Shown: positions 8,381 to 18,332 of the stretch, piece by piece
Numbering within the stretch: position 1 is the first letter of the stretch
Layout of the letters: every line of letters starts with the position of its first letter
Source of the DNA: Xanthomonas sp.
GTDB lineage: Bacteria; Pseudomonadota; Gammaproteobacteria; Xanthomonadales; Xanthomonadaceae
Assembly: GCF_017163755.1 (NCBI RefSeq)
Contig: NZ_JAFIWC010000001.1
Location: 248,001-312,000 of the forward strand
Direction of reading: 5' to 3'
DNA length: 64,000 nt
The notes under the pieces: model-generated
Seen by the model: the letters and a program-made list of their open reading frames with translations, nothing else
The model's database searches: none
Told to the model about the DNA's origin: nothing
Program-made: the position numbers and the translations under genes

Positions 8381-8971
8381 ATGCCGCTTCCGTTCCGCGT
8401 CGGCGCCGCCACGCTCCTGCTGCTCGCCGCGCACGGCGCATGCGCCGCCGACCTGCCCGCCGACGTGCTGCGCCAGCTGCCGGCCGGCTACCTGCCGCTG
8501 GCACAGATGCGCGCCGACCTGGACGCCGACGGCCGCGCCGACTACCTGGTGGCGCTGCAGCAACGCGGCGAAGCCGAGCGCGACCCTGCGCCGGCACGGC
8601 CGCTGCTGATCTTCGTGCAGCAGGCCGACGGCCGCTACCGGCTGGCCGCACGCAACGACCACGTGGTGCTCAAGCACGACGACGGCGGCCAGTGCGACCC
8701 GTTCACCGACAGCGAAGAGCCGTTCGCGGTCAAGGGCAAGTTCTTCACCGTGCAGAACAGCGTCTCCTGCGGCCAGCACTGGAGCAACTACATCACCTTC
8801 CGCTACGTGCCCGAGCGCAAGACCTGGCTGTTCCACAAGCGCATCCGCCAGCGCTGGGAACTGAATCCGGATCAGGGACCGGATGCCGAAGCGCTGGTGA
8901 AGGACGCCGACCGCGTGGACGCCGCCGACCCCAGGCACCCGGTCAGCTTCGCCGACTACGCGCCGCGCTGA
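8381..8971 (+). CDS. Predicted secreted/periplasmic protein of unknown function
   Basis: 196 residues. The start at 8381 is preferred because it gives a clean signal peptide (MPLPFRVGAATLLLLAAHGACA, cleavage before ADLPAD); the in-frame ATG ten codons earlier would put charged residues in front. The mature part has one FG-GAP/EF-like calcium-loop motif, MRADLDADGRADYLVAL, as in beta-propeller VCBS repeats. A region with paired cysteines (GGQCDPF and NSVSCGQHW) follows. No enzyme family was recognised. It stands alone between two repeat-bearing gaps. Confidence 0.75.
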   Translation: MPLPFRVGAATLLLLAAHGACAADLPADVLRQLPAGYLPLAQMRADLDADGRADYLVALQQRGEAERDPAPARPLLIFVQQADGRYRLAARNDHVVLKHDDGGQCDPFTDSEEPFAVKGKFFTVQNSVSCGQHWSNYITFRYVPERKTWLFHKRIRQRWELNPDQGPDAEALVKDADRVDAADPRHPVSFADYAPR

Positions 8972-9187
8972 CGCGGATCCGGCCGCGCGATCGCTGCGCA
9001 TCGGCACCGCCGTTGCCACGGCGGCGCGGTCAGCAATCGATTTCGGGAACCGCCAGCAACGCCAACCGCCGCGCTGGCAGGGGCCGGTGCCGTGGGGGTG
9101 ACAACTCTCCGCTGTGGCGTCCGGATCCGGCCAGCCGGCCGCGCCGGCGACCGGCATGCTCCGCGCTTTCCCACCCGGAGCACCCGC

Positions 9188-9658
9188 ATGTCCGCTTTCG
9201 TCTGCGTCGGCCTGTCGCCGGCACCCTTCGCCCCGCTGTTCGCCCTGTCCGATGCCGAACTGCACGCGCGGTGCGCGCGCCGCGTGATCGCCGACCAGGC
9301 GCGGGGCTTCCCGTGCCGGGTGAGCCTGCAGGACGCCGCGCTCGGCGAGGAACTGCTACTGCTGCACTACCCGCACCTGCCGGCGGACTCGCCGTATCGC
9401 GCCGCGGGCCCGATCTACGTGCGCCGCCACGCGCAGCCCGCCGCAACGGTGCCGGGCCAGGTACCCGATTCGATCCGCGCGCGGCTGATCTCGCTGCGCG
9501 GCTACGATGCCGCCGACATGATGGTCGCCGCCGACGTGCACCCCGGCGAGGCGATCGCTGCCGCGATCGAACGTGCGTTCGACGATCCGCAGGTGCGCTA
9601 CCTGCATCTGCACAACGCGCGCCAGGGCTGCTTCGCCTGCCGTGTCGAGCGGGTTTGA
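9188..9658 (+). CDS. DUF1203 family protein
   Basis: 156 residues starting at MSAFVCVGLSPAPFAPLFAL; a GGAG lies 9 bases before the ATG at 9188, and the upstream in-frame extension is not protein-like. The pattern matches DUF1203: CRVSLQDAALGEELLLLHY, a middle GPIYVRRHA, SLRGYDAADMMVAADV and the C-terminal YLHLHNARQGCFACRVERV. These are small soluble proteins of unknown role. There are no operon partners; the gene is followed immediately by repeat copy B. Confidence 0.8.
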   Translation: MSAFVCVGLSPAPFAPLFALSDAELHARCARRVIADQARGFPCRVSLQDAALGEELLLLHYPHLPADSPYRAAGPIYVRRHAQPAATVPGQVPDSIRARLISLRGYDAADMMVAADVHPGEAIAAAIERAFDDPQVRYLHLHNARQGCFACRVERV

Positions 9659-9659
9659 G

Positions 9660-9750
9660 CGGGACTCGGGACGGCAGGAGTGATGTCCGGGCGCCAATCG
9701 CTGTCAAGCGATGCGATGCAAGCGCCATTTATTTCAAGAGAAGCAGCGCT
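9660..9750. repeat. Dispersed intergenic repeat, copy B
   Basis: Second copy of the roughly 90-base repeat at 8033-8128, in the same orientation and again starting right behind a stop codon (TGA at 9656-9658). The CGGGACT unit occurs once here plus a partial copy. The inverted repeat ATCGCT-GTCA-AGCGAT is conserved exactly (9697-9712). Confidence 0.85.
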
Positions 9751-9894
9751 TCCCGGCAGCTGCGGCACGACGGCATTCTGTTGGAGGCCGACGGTCCCGA
9801 GACGATATCCACCTGGCATTGCTTTCCGTGTCGCCCCGCACCACCGCCTCAGGGGCGTCCGGCATCTCGTCGTTCTCTCGCTCGGGCCCGCCGA

Positions 9895-10815
9895 TCACTC
9901 GTTCTCTTCCAGCGCGCGTACACCGCGCATTCTCCGCCCGCTTCGCGCATCGATTGCGTGGCGCCTGAGTCCCGCGAAAAAGCTCGCAAAATCCGCCGCC
10001 GCATATTCGAAGACGTTCTTGCCCGACCGATCGCCCTGGGTGTCGTCGAACAGCACGACCTTCGGCTCCTGCCTGCCATCCCGATAGTCTAGGCACAGCC
10101 AGATATCGAAGCCGTGGTTGCTGATGGAAACGAAGCGGTCGATCTCGGGAAGGTAGTTGCGCCAGGATTCGTCGTCGTCGCCGAAATCGGTGGCATCGGA
10201 GAAATGCCCAAGCGTCTCCAGATTCTCGAGCGGCACGATGTCCATTCCCGGCAATACGTCCATCCAGACGTCGTAGGCCTGGCGGATGACTGCGCCCTGC
10301 GTCCCCACGAACTCGTACGGCGGGTCGCTGTCGCGGCTTGCAAGAAAAAAATCCGTGTGGCCGCCATTCTGACGAGCATAGAGATCGCGCAGGGGCTGAG
10401 GCAACGCCAGTCCCAACCGCGCTTCGGCCGATCGGATCGCGGCCTCGCGCCGCTCTGGGTCCGATGGCTGGCCGCTGTTCGAGTAATGCGGCGCATAGAA
10501 AAAGTTCGCCAGCGTAGGGCCATCGCGCTCGATAGCGATTCGGTCCTCTGCCGCGATAGCCACACCCGGCTCCTTCAGCGCAACGAAACGTTCTGCCAGG
10601 ACATCGCCGACCTGGCCGAGTCGTGCATTGAGCCGGCCGAAAACCTCGCCAGGCAGAAATGCCCCGGGCTTGGCGCCATACCACTCCTCGCTGAGCCGGT
10701 CCCGCAACGATTCGATTTCGGAGGTCGTCGTCGCGGCCTTCGCCTTGGCTTGGGCATCATCGAAAACGGCCGTGATATGGGCCTGAAAACTTTCTGTCGT
10801 CCAGTCTGCCGCCAT
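9895..10815 (-). CDS. SMI1/KNR4 (SUKH) family protein
   Basis: 306 residues from the ATG at 10815, which has a strong AAAGGAGAG upstream. The SUKH fold is visible from about residue 140: AEARLGLALPQPLRDLYARQNGG (helix then NGG turn), the central VWMDVLPGMDIVPLENL and the acidic ISNHGFDIWLCLDYRDG. The N-terminal 130 residues are helical and unassigned. SUKH proteins are best known as immunity proteins of polymorphic or contact-dependent toxins, but many are standalone. No toxin gene lies next to it, so an immunity role here is unsupported. The local sequence is less GC-rich than its neighbours, hinting at later acquisition. Confidence 0.82.
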   Translation of the reverse strand: MAADWTTESFQAHITAVFDDAQAKAKAATTTSEIESLRDRLSEEWYGAKPGAFLPGEVFGRLNARLGQVGDVLAERFVALKEPGVAIAAEDRIAIERDGPTLANFFYAPHYSNSGQPSDPERREAAIRSAEARLGLALPQPLRDLYARQNGGHTDFFLASRDSDPPYEFVGTQGAVIRQAYDVWMDVLPGMDIVPLENLETLGHFSDATDFGDDDESWRNYLPEIDRFVSISNHGFDIWLCLDYRDGRQEPKVVLFDDTQGDRSGKNVFEYAAADFASFFAGLRRHAIDARSGRRMRGVRALEENE

Positions 10816-10969
10816 GACCCTCTCCTTTCGCAAACAAACAAGAGACGCATCGGCAAGGCCAGCAGGCGTCGAGCGTCGCGCAACCTGGCCCTGTCGCGAA
10901 CGCGGTGCTCGAGCGAGCATGCCGAACTCGTCGGCTGGGCCCTCCAACCGCGCCGCACCGAAAAGGAAT

Positions 10970-12472
10970 TCAACCCGCCAGATTGATCCACGTCGCCTTC
11001 ATCTCGGTGTACTTGTCGAACGCATGCAGCGACTTGTCGCGGCCGTTGCCCGATTGCTTGTAGCCGCCGAACGGGGCGGTCATGTCGCCGCCGTCCCAGT
11101 AGTTGACCCACACGCTGCCGGCGCGCAGCTTGCGCGCCACGCGGTGCGCGCGGCCGATGTCGGAGGTCCACACGCCCGCGGCCAGGCCGTAGTCGCTGTC
11201 GTTGGCCATGCGCAGCGCATGCGCCTCGTCGTCGAAGGCGATGACCGACAGCACCGGGCCGAAGATCTCCTCGCGGGCGATGGTGTGCTCGTGGCCGACC
11301 TCGTCGAAGATGGTCGGTTCGACATAGCATCCGCCGGCGACCACGTCCACGCGCTTGCCGCCGAGCAGCAGCCGCGCGCCTTCCTCGCTGCCGCGGGCGA
11401 TGTAGCCGAGCACGCGCTCGGTCTGCGCTTCGTCCACCAGCGCGCCCATCGCCGCGTCCTCGTCGAACGGATGCCGCGGCTGCAGCCTGCGCCCGGCGGC
11501 CACCACGCGGGCGACGAACGCGTCCTTGATCGAGCGCTCCACCAGCAGCCGCGACGCGGCGGTGCACACCTCGCCCTGGTTGTAGAAGATCGCGCTGGCG
11601 GCGGCCTGCGCCGCCTGCTCCAGGTCCGGCGCGTCGGCGAACACCAGGTTCGGGCTCTTGCCGCCGCATTCCATGTACGCGCGTTTCATGTTCGACAGCC
11701 CGGCGCATTGCAGCAGCCGGCGGCCGACCGCGGTGGAACCGGTGAACACCAGCCCGTCCACGTCCATGTGCAGCGCCAGCGGCTCGCCGGCGCGCTTGCC
11801 GAAGCCCGGCACCACGTTGAACACGCCGTCGGGGATGCCGGCCTCGGCGACCAGCTCGGCCAGGCGCAGCGCGCTCAGCGGCGACTTCTCCGAGGGCTTG
11901 AGCACCACCGAATTGCCCGCGGCCAGGGCCGGGGCGATCTTCCAGGCGGCCATCAGCAGCGGAAAGTTCCACGGCACGATCGCGCCGACCACGCCCAGCG
12001 GTTCGCGGGTGATCAGGCCCAGTTCGTCCTGGCCGGTGGGCGCGACTTCGCCGTAGAGCTTGTCCAGCGCCTCGCCGGTCCAGGCGATGCAGCGGACCGT
12101 GGCGGCCACGTCGACGCTGCGCGCGTCGCGCACCGGCTTGCCCATGTCCAGCGACTCCAGCAGCGCCAGTTCGTCGGCATGCTGCTCGACCAGCTGCGCC
12201 AGCTTCAGCAGGATCCTCTTGCGCTGCACCGGCTTGGCCTGCGCCCAGCGCCCGGCGTCGAAGCTGCGCCGCGCCGCGGCGACCGCGCGCTCGATGTCCT
12301 GCGCGTCGCCGTCGGCGACCTGGCCGAGCACGCGGCCGTCGATCGGGCTGATGCAGGCGAAGGTCTTGCCCGAGGCGGCATCGACGTAGCGGCCGTCGAT
12401 GAAGGCCTGGGTGCGCAGCGACAAGGCGTCGGCCTGGGCCTGCCAGTCGGCGCGGGTGCGGGGTGCGTTCAT
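10970..12472 (-). CDS. puuC: Aldehyde dehydrogenase, PuuC type (aminoaldehyde/gamma-glutamyl-GABA-aldehyde)
   Basis: 500 residues of the NAD(P)-dependent ALDH superfamily. The catalytic Cys is in FYNQGEVCTAASRLLVE, the general base Glu in MECGGKSPNLV, the coenzyme loop is VPWNFPLLMAAWKIAPALAA and FTGSTAVGR follows. Closest in character to PuuC, which oxidises aminoaldehydes from putrescine or spermidine (3-aminopropanal to beta-alanine, 4-aminobutanal derivatives to GABA). It precedes nothing on its strand but shares a locus with a PuuR-like regulator and a beta-alanine transaminase module, which favours an aminoaldehyde substrate. Exact specificity is inferred. Confidence 0.88.
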   Translation of the reverse strand: MNAPRTRADWQAQADALSLRTQAFIDGRYVDAASGKTFACISPIDGRVLGQVADGDAQDIERAVAAARRSFDAGRWAQAKPVQRKRILLKLAQLVEQHADELALLESLDMGKPVRDARSVDVAATVRCIAWTGEALDKLYGEVAPTGQDELGLITREPLGVVGAIVPWNFPLLMAAWKIAPALAAGNSVVLKPSEKSPLSALRLAELVAEAGIPDGVFNVVPGFGKRAGEPLALHMDVDGLVFTGSTAVGRRLLQCAGLSNMKRAYMECGGKSPNLVFADAPDLEQAAQAAASAIFYNQGEVCTAASRLLVERSIKDAFVARVVAAGRRLQPRHPFDEDAAMGALVDEAQTERVLGYIARGSEEGARLLLGGKRVDVVAGGCYVEPTIFDEVGHEHTIAREEIFGPVLSVIAFDDEAHALRMANDSDYGLAAGVWTSDIGRAHRVARKLRAGSVWVNYWDGGDMTAPFGGYKQSGNGRDKSLHAFDKYTEMKATWINLAG

Positions 12473-12566
12473 CGTGGGATCCCGGGAAGCAAGGAACGAA
12501 GCGGAGGCTGCGCGGCCGGCGCAGCGCGTTTTTCCGGCGCGCGCGCGGCGCGTCCGGGTGTGCGGC

Positions 12567-13112
12567 TCAGAACGTGGCCGGCGTGTTCGCGCTGACGATC
12601 ACCGCATCGTCCGCGCCGACGTTGCGGAAGCGGTGCGGTACGCGGCTCTCGAAATAATAGGCGTCGCCGGCGCGCAGCACGCGTACCTGCGCGCCGACGC
12701 TGACCTCGACCTCCCCGGCCACCACCACGCCGCCCTCCTCGCCCTCGTGCGCCAGCATCGTCGCGCCGGTGTCGCTGCCCGGCGGCATCACCTCGCGCAG
12801 GATGCACATCTGCCGCTGCGGACGGTACCGCCCGACCAGGAAATAGTGGATGCCGTCGTTGCCGACATCGGGCAGTTCCTCGGCACGGTAGAACGGCGCA
12901 TCCGGCGCGATGTCCAGGTCCTGGGTGAAGAAATCGGCCAGCGAGATCGGAATGCCGTCGAGCACCTTCTTCAGCGAACTGACCGACGGGCTGACCTTGT
13001 TCTGTTCGATCAGCGAGATGGTGCTGTTGGTCACCCCGACCCGCTTGGCCAGCTCACGCTGGCTCAGGCCGTGGGCGGTGCGGACCCGTTGCAGGCGTGC
13101 GCCGATATCCAT
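12567..13112 (-). CDS. puuR: PuuR-like regulator: XRE helix-turn-helix plus cupin
   Basis: 181 residues from the ATG at 13112 (MDIGARLQRVRTAHGLSQRE). Residues 5-60 are an XRE helix-turn-helix (LSQRELAKRVGVTNSTISLI); residues 105-180 are a cupin_2 barrel (HEGEEGGVVVAGEVEVSVG, YYFESRVPHRFRN). This arrangement is that of PuuR, the putrescine-responsive repressor. It lies between puuC and the divergent aminotransferase operon, with matching 9-bp motifs at both ends of the intergenic region. Longer in-frame starts exist, but the HTH begins right after this ATG, as in the family. Confidence 0.88.
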   Translation of the reverse strand: MDIGARLQRVRTAHGLSQRELAKRVGVTNSTISLIEQNKVSPSVSSLKKVLDGIPISLADFFTQDLDIAPDAPFYRAEELPDVGNDGIHYFLVGRYRPQRQMCILREVMPPGSDTGATMLAHEGEEGGVVVAGEVEVSVGAQVRVLRAGDAYYFESRVPHRFRNVGADDAVIVSANTPATF

Positions 13113-13149
13113 CGCGTGCGTGACGAGAGCCTGGCCAGTGTTGCCGGAT

Positions 13150-13158
13150 ACTTTACAC
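13150..13158. promoter_or_regulatory. Candidate operator half, puuR side
   Basis: ACTTTACAC, the exact reverse complement of GTGTAAAGT at 13350-13358. It lies 38 bases before the puuR start. Its mirrored twin stands near the other gene of the divergent pair, a layout expected for a shared regulator site. Regulator identity is inferred. Confidence 0.5.
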
Positions 13159-13349
13159 GCCCCGTCCCGGCGGTCAATTTGCCGGCACGCCGCCGGCACG
13201 GCGGGCAACACTCCGCGCGTCCGCAGCCGCTCGGCGCCGTGGGCGGCACGCTCTTCACACGGCCCTGCGCCGCGGAATCGCCTTGCGCCGGTACCGATGC
13301 GCCCGCGCCCATCGGCTGCGGCCCGACAGGCGCCAGCGAGGCGCGGTTG

Positions 13350-13358
13350 GTGTAAAGT
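13350..13358. promoter_or_regulatory. Candidate operator half, aminotransferase side
   Basis: GTGTAAAGT, 33 bases before the aminotransferase ATG, inside a wider inverted pair GGTGT...ACACC (13349-13370) with a T-rich centre. It is the mirror image of the motif at 13150-13158. An AT-rich island in an otherwise GC-rich gap. Confidence 0.5.
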
Positions 13359-13390
13359 TTTTTCAACACCCCTGTCGCGCGGAGCCTGTG

Positions 13391-14764
13391 ATGAGCCCTC
13401 AGCCCCCCTCCTCCCAGGCGCTGGCCGACCACTACGCCGCCCAGGCCACGCGGGCGCCGGAGGCGATGGACGCGTTCTGGATGCCGTTCACCGCCAACCG
13501 CCAGTTCAAGGCGCGGCCGCGGATGCTGGTCTCGGCCGAGGGCATGCACTACCGCAGCGCGGACGGGCGCCGCATCCTGGACGGCACCGCCGGCCTGTGG
13601 TGCTGCAATGCCGGGCACGCGCGGCCGCGCATCGTCGAGGCGGTATCCCGGCAGATCGCCACGCTGGATTTCGCGCCGACCTTCCAGATGGGCTCGCCGC
13701 TGCCGTTCGTGCTGGCCGAGCGCCTGGTGGAACTAGCGCCGCCGGGCCTGGACCACGTGTTCTACACCAACTCCGGCTCCGAGTCGGTGGACACGGCGAT
13801 GAAGATCGCGCTGGCCTACCACCGCGCGCGCGGGCAAGGCCAGCGCACGCGGTTCATCGGCCGCGAGAAGGGCTACCACGGGGTCGGCTTCGGCGGCATC
13901 TCGGTCGGCGGGCTGCCGAACAACCGCAAGTGGTTCGGCCCGCTGCTGCCCGGCGTGGACCACCTGCGGCACACCCTGGACATCGGCCGCAACGCGTTTT
14001 CGCAGGGCCTGCCGGCGCACGGCGCGGAACTGGCCGAGGACCTGGAGCGGCTGGTCGCGCTGCACGACGCCTCGACCATCGCCGCGGTGATCATCGAACC
14101 GATCTCCGGCTCGGCCGGCGTGGTGCTGCCGCCGCACGGCTATCTGCAACGCATCCGCGAGCTGTGCGACAGGCACGGCATCGTGCTGATCTTCGACGAG
14201 GTGATCACCGGCTACGGCCGCGTCGGCAACGCCTTCGCCGCGCAGCGATTCGGCGTCACCCCGGACCTGATCACCACCGCCAAGGGCCTGACCAACGGCT
14301 GCGTGCCGATGGGCGCGGTGTTCGTCTCGCACGCCATCCACGATGCCTTCGCGCATGGCCCGGACGGGGTCATCGACCTGTTCCACGGCTACACCTACTC
14401 CGGCCATCCGCTGGCCTGCGCCGCGGCGCTGGCGACGCTGGACACCTACGCCGAGGAGAACCTGTTCGAGCGGGCGATCGAGCTGGGCGACTACTGGCAG
14501 CAGGCGATCCACGCGCTGAAGGGCCTGCCGCACGTGGTGGACATCCGCAACTTCGGCCTGATCGGGGCGATCGAGCTGGCCCCGCGCGACGGCGCGCCCG
14601 GCGCGCGCGCCTACGAGATCTTCGAGCGCTGCTTCCACGACGCCGACCTGCTGATCCGCGTCACCGGCGATACCATCGCGCTGTCGCCGCCGCTGATCGT
14701 CGAGCGCGAGCACATCGACCGCATCTTCGCGGTGCTGGCGGACATGATCGGCAGCACGCCCTGA
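13391..14764 (+). CDS. Omega-amino acid:pyruvate (beta-alanine:pyruvate) aminotransferase
   Basis: 457 residues, class III PLP aminotransferase. The PLP lysine is K298 in LITTAKGLTNGCVPMG, and the cofactor Asp is in LIFDEVITGYGRVGNAFAAQ. FWMPFTANRQFKARPRMLVS near the N-terminus is characteristic of the beta-alanine:pyruvate branch. Reaction: beta-alanine (or another omega-amino acid) plus pyruvate gives malonate semialdehyde plus L-alanine. It is the first gene of a three-gene run with alanine dehydrogenase and MmsA, which consume both products. The ATG at 13391 is chosen because the longer frame overlaps the promoter region; a GGAGC lies 7-11 bases upstream. Confidence 0.93.
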   Translation: MSPQPPSSQALADHYAAQATRAPEAMDAFWMPFTANRQFKARPRMLVSAEGMHYRSADGRRILDGTAGLWCCNAGHARPRIVEAVSRQIATLDFAPTFQMGSPLPFVLAERLVELAPPGLDHVFYTNSGSESVDTAMKIALAYHRARGQGQRTRFIGREKGYHGVGFGGISVGGLPNNRKWFGPLLPGVDHLRHTLDIGRNAFSQGLPAHGAELAEDLERLVALHDASTIAAVIIEPISGSAGVVLPPHGYLQRIRELCDRHGIVLIFDEVITGYGRVGNAFAAQRFGVTPDLITTAKGLTNGCVPMGAVFVSHAIHDAFAHGPDGVIDLFHGYTYSGHPLACAAALATLDTYAEENLFERAIELGDYWQQAIHALKGLPHVVDIRNFGLIGAIELAPRDGAPGARAYEIFERCFHDADLLIRVTGDTIALSPPLIVEREHIDRIFAVLADMIGSTP

Positions 14765-14840
14765 TTCGCCCCGACACCGCCTCTTTCCCAACCACCCCGT
14801 CGCGTTCCCCACGCGCGCCGTTTGCCTGGAGTGACAGCTC

Positions 14841-15953
14841 ATGCTGATCGGCGTTCCGAAGGAGATCAAGAACCACGAGTACCGGATCGGATTGACCCCG
14901 GCCGGGGTGCGCGAACTGGTGCTGCGCGGGCACCAGGTGCTGGTGCAGCGCGACGGCGGCCAGGCGATCGGCCTGACCGATGCGGCCTACGAGCGCGCCG
15001 GCGCGCGCATCGCCGACGATGCCGCCAGCGTGTTCGCGCAGGCGCAGATGATCGTCAAGGTCAAGGAGCCGCAGCCGGACGAATGCGCGATGCTGCGCCC
15101 GGGACAGCTGCTTTTCACCTATCTGCACCTGGCGCCGGACCCCGCCCAGGCCACCGCGCTGCTGCGCTCGGGCTGCACCGCCATCGCCTACGAGACCGTC
15201 ACCGACGGCCACGGCGGGCTGCCGCTGCTGGCGCCGATGAGCGAGGTGGCCGGGCGCATGTCGATCCAGGCCGGCGCGCATGCGCTGGAGAAGGCGCAAG
15301 GCGGCTCCGGCGTGCTGCTCGGCGGCGTGCCGGGGGTCAAGCCGGCGGAGGTGCTGGTGATCGGCGGCGGCGTGGTCGGCCTCAACGCCGCGCGCATGGC
15401 GATGGGCCTGAACGCGCGGGTGACCGTGCTCGACCGCTCGCTGGACCGGCTCAAGTACCTGGACGAGCTGTACGGCCACCAGCTCACCACGCTGTATTCG
15501 ACCCAGGACGCGATCGAGGAACGCCTGCCGCATACCGACCTGGTGATCGGCGCGGTGCTGATCCCCGGCGCGGCCGCGCCCAAGCTGGTGTCGCGCGCGC
15601 AGCTGGCGCTGCTGCGTCCCGGCTCGGTGCTGGTCGACGTGGCGATCGACCAGGGCGGCTGCTTCGAGACCAGCCGCGCCACCACCCACCAGGACCCGAC
15701 CTACGAGGTCGACGGCATCGTCCACTACTGCGTGGCCAACATGCCCGGCGGCGTGGCGCGCACCTCCACCTTCGCCCTGACCAACGCCACCTTGCCGTTC
15801 GTGCTGCAGCTGGCCGAACACGGCCTGCAGGCGCTGCGCGACGACCAGGACCTGCGCAACGGCCTCAACGTGCACGCCGGCACGCTCACCCACCGTGCGG
15901 TGGCGCAGGCGCTCGGGCAGGAGTTCGTGCGGCCGCTGGACGCGCTGGGCTGA
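14841..15953 (+). CDS. ald: Alanine dehydrogenase
   Basis: 370 residues, full length for the Ald/PNT family. It begins [20 protein letters not shown], the diagnostic start. The substrate lysine is in [12 protein letters not shown], the catalytic His in [10 protein letters not shown], the NAD Rossmann motif is [17 protein letters not shown], and [13 protein letters not shown] holds the Asp. Reaction: L-alanine + NAD+ + H2O to pyruvate + NH3 + NADH. It sits 76 bases after the aminotransferase and regenerates the pyruvate that enzyme uses while releasing the amino nitrogen. A GGAG precedes the ATG. Confidence 0.96.
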   Translation: MLIGVPKEIKNHEYRIGLTPAGVRELVLRGHQVLVQRDGGQAIGLTDAAYERAGARIADDAASVFAQAQMIVKVKEPQPDECAMLRPGQLLFTYLHLAPDPAQATALLRSGCTAIAYETVTDGHGGLPLLAPMSEVAGRMSIQAGAHALEKAQGGSGVLLGGVPGVKPAEVLVIGGGVVGLNAARMAMGLNARVTVLDRSLDRLKYLDELYGHQLTTLYSTQDAIEERLPHTDLVIGAVLIPGAAAPKLVSRAQLALLRPGSVLVDVAIDQGGCFETSRATTHQDPTYEVDGIVHYCVANMPGGVARTSTFALTNATLPFVLQLAEHGLQALRDDQDLRNGLNVHAGTLTHRAVAQALGQEFVRPLDALG

Positions 15954-15976
15954 GCCTCTTTCCAGGAGCTTCGACG

Positions 15977-17476
<1,500 letters not shown>

Positions 17477-17560
17477 GCCGCGTCGGTGCCCACTCGCGGC
17501 GCGCCGTGCATTCGCCGGTCCGCGCCAGCAACCGCCATGCCACAGGAGCGTCGACAGTCC

Positions 17561-17890
17561 ATGGATGAGCAAGCCATCGCGTATGTGGAAAAGGCCGACG
17601 ACGCCTGGATCCGGGTCAGGGCGCCGGAGCGCCGGCTGCACGCCGCGCTGGCGGCGCTTGGATTCGCCGCGCAGGCACGCGAGGACGAATGGTCGCTGGC
17701 GGTGCCGGACGACGCGCACAAGGCGCGCGCGTTCGCGGCCTTGCGCGAGCTGGGCGTGGCCTTCGCCGACGGCAGGGAGTGGTGCCCGGCGGAAGTGTTC
17801 GCGTACCTGCGCGACATCGGCCTGCTGCACGGCAGCTTCCTCCGGATCTCCTGGGCCGGCCCCGGCCAACACCGGCTCGCCCCGGCCTGA
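17561..17890 (+). CDS. Small hypothetical protein
   Basis: 109 residues (MDEQAIAYVEKADDAWIRVR...). It has a compact alpha/beta look with a recurrent aromatic/charged pattern (DEWSLAVPDDAHKARAFAALRELGVAFADG) and no signal peptide or metal motif. The ATG at 17561 follows AGGAG at 13 bases; an in-frame ATG at 17537 lacks a ribosome site. No family was recognised. It may be the last gene of the mmsA operon (84-base gap) or independent. Confidence 0.65.
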   Translation: MDEQAIAYVEKADDAWIRVRAPERRLHAALAALGFAAQAREDEWSLAVPDDAHKARAFAALRELGVAFADGREWCPAEVFAYLRDIGLLHGSFLRISWAGPGQHRLAPA

Positions 17891-17965
17891 CACGGCACTT
17901 ATCGGCACCGGCGGCCGGTGCTAGCCTTGCGCCACCTTCGCGGTACCACCGACAGGAGCAGCGGC

Positions 17966-18280
17966 ATGATCAAGGTGAGCGTGATGTATCCGTACACGCC
18001 GGGCGCGCGTTTCGACCACGACTACTACCGCGACACGCACATGCCGCTGCTGCAGGCGCGCATGGGCCAGGCCTGCAAGCGCTACACGGTGGACAAGGGG
18101 CTGTCGGGCGGGACTCCCGGCAGCGATCCGACCTACGTCGGCATGTGCCACATCTTCAGCGACTCGGTGGAAGCGTTCCTGGCCGGCTTCGGCCCGCACG
18201 CCGAGGAGATCCTCGGCGACATCAAGAACTACACCGACCTGAGCCCGGTGATGCAGATCAGCGAGGTGGTGGTCGACTGA
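17966..18280 (+). CDS. EthD-domain protein
   Basis: 104 residues, start MIKVSVMYPYTPGARFDHDY with CAGGAG 7 bases upstream. The EthD dimeric alpha-beta barrel signature is plain: FDHDYYRDTHMPLLQARMG near the N-terminus and EEILGDIKNYTDLSPVMQISEV at the end. EthD proteins are small dimers associated with degradation operons; most have no assigned reaction. No degradation operon is obvious beside it. Confidence 0.88.
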   Translation: MIKVSVMYPYTPGARFDHDYYRDTHMPLLQARMGQACKRYTVDKGLSGGTPGSDPTYVGMCHIFSDSVEAFLAGFGPHAEEILGDIKNYTDLSPVMQISEVVVD

Positions 18281-18332
18281 ACGGTGCAGCCGCGTCGCGC
18301 CGGCGCGGCGGCCCCACCCTTCTGATCGCCGC

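Noticed and set aside
9895-10815. SMI1/KNR4 gene as part of a toxin-immunity locus
   Set aside because: No toxin-like, Rhs, Hcp/VgrG or CDI gene lies within reach on either side.
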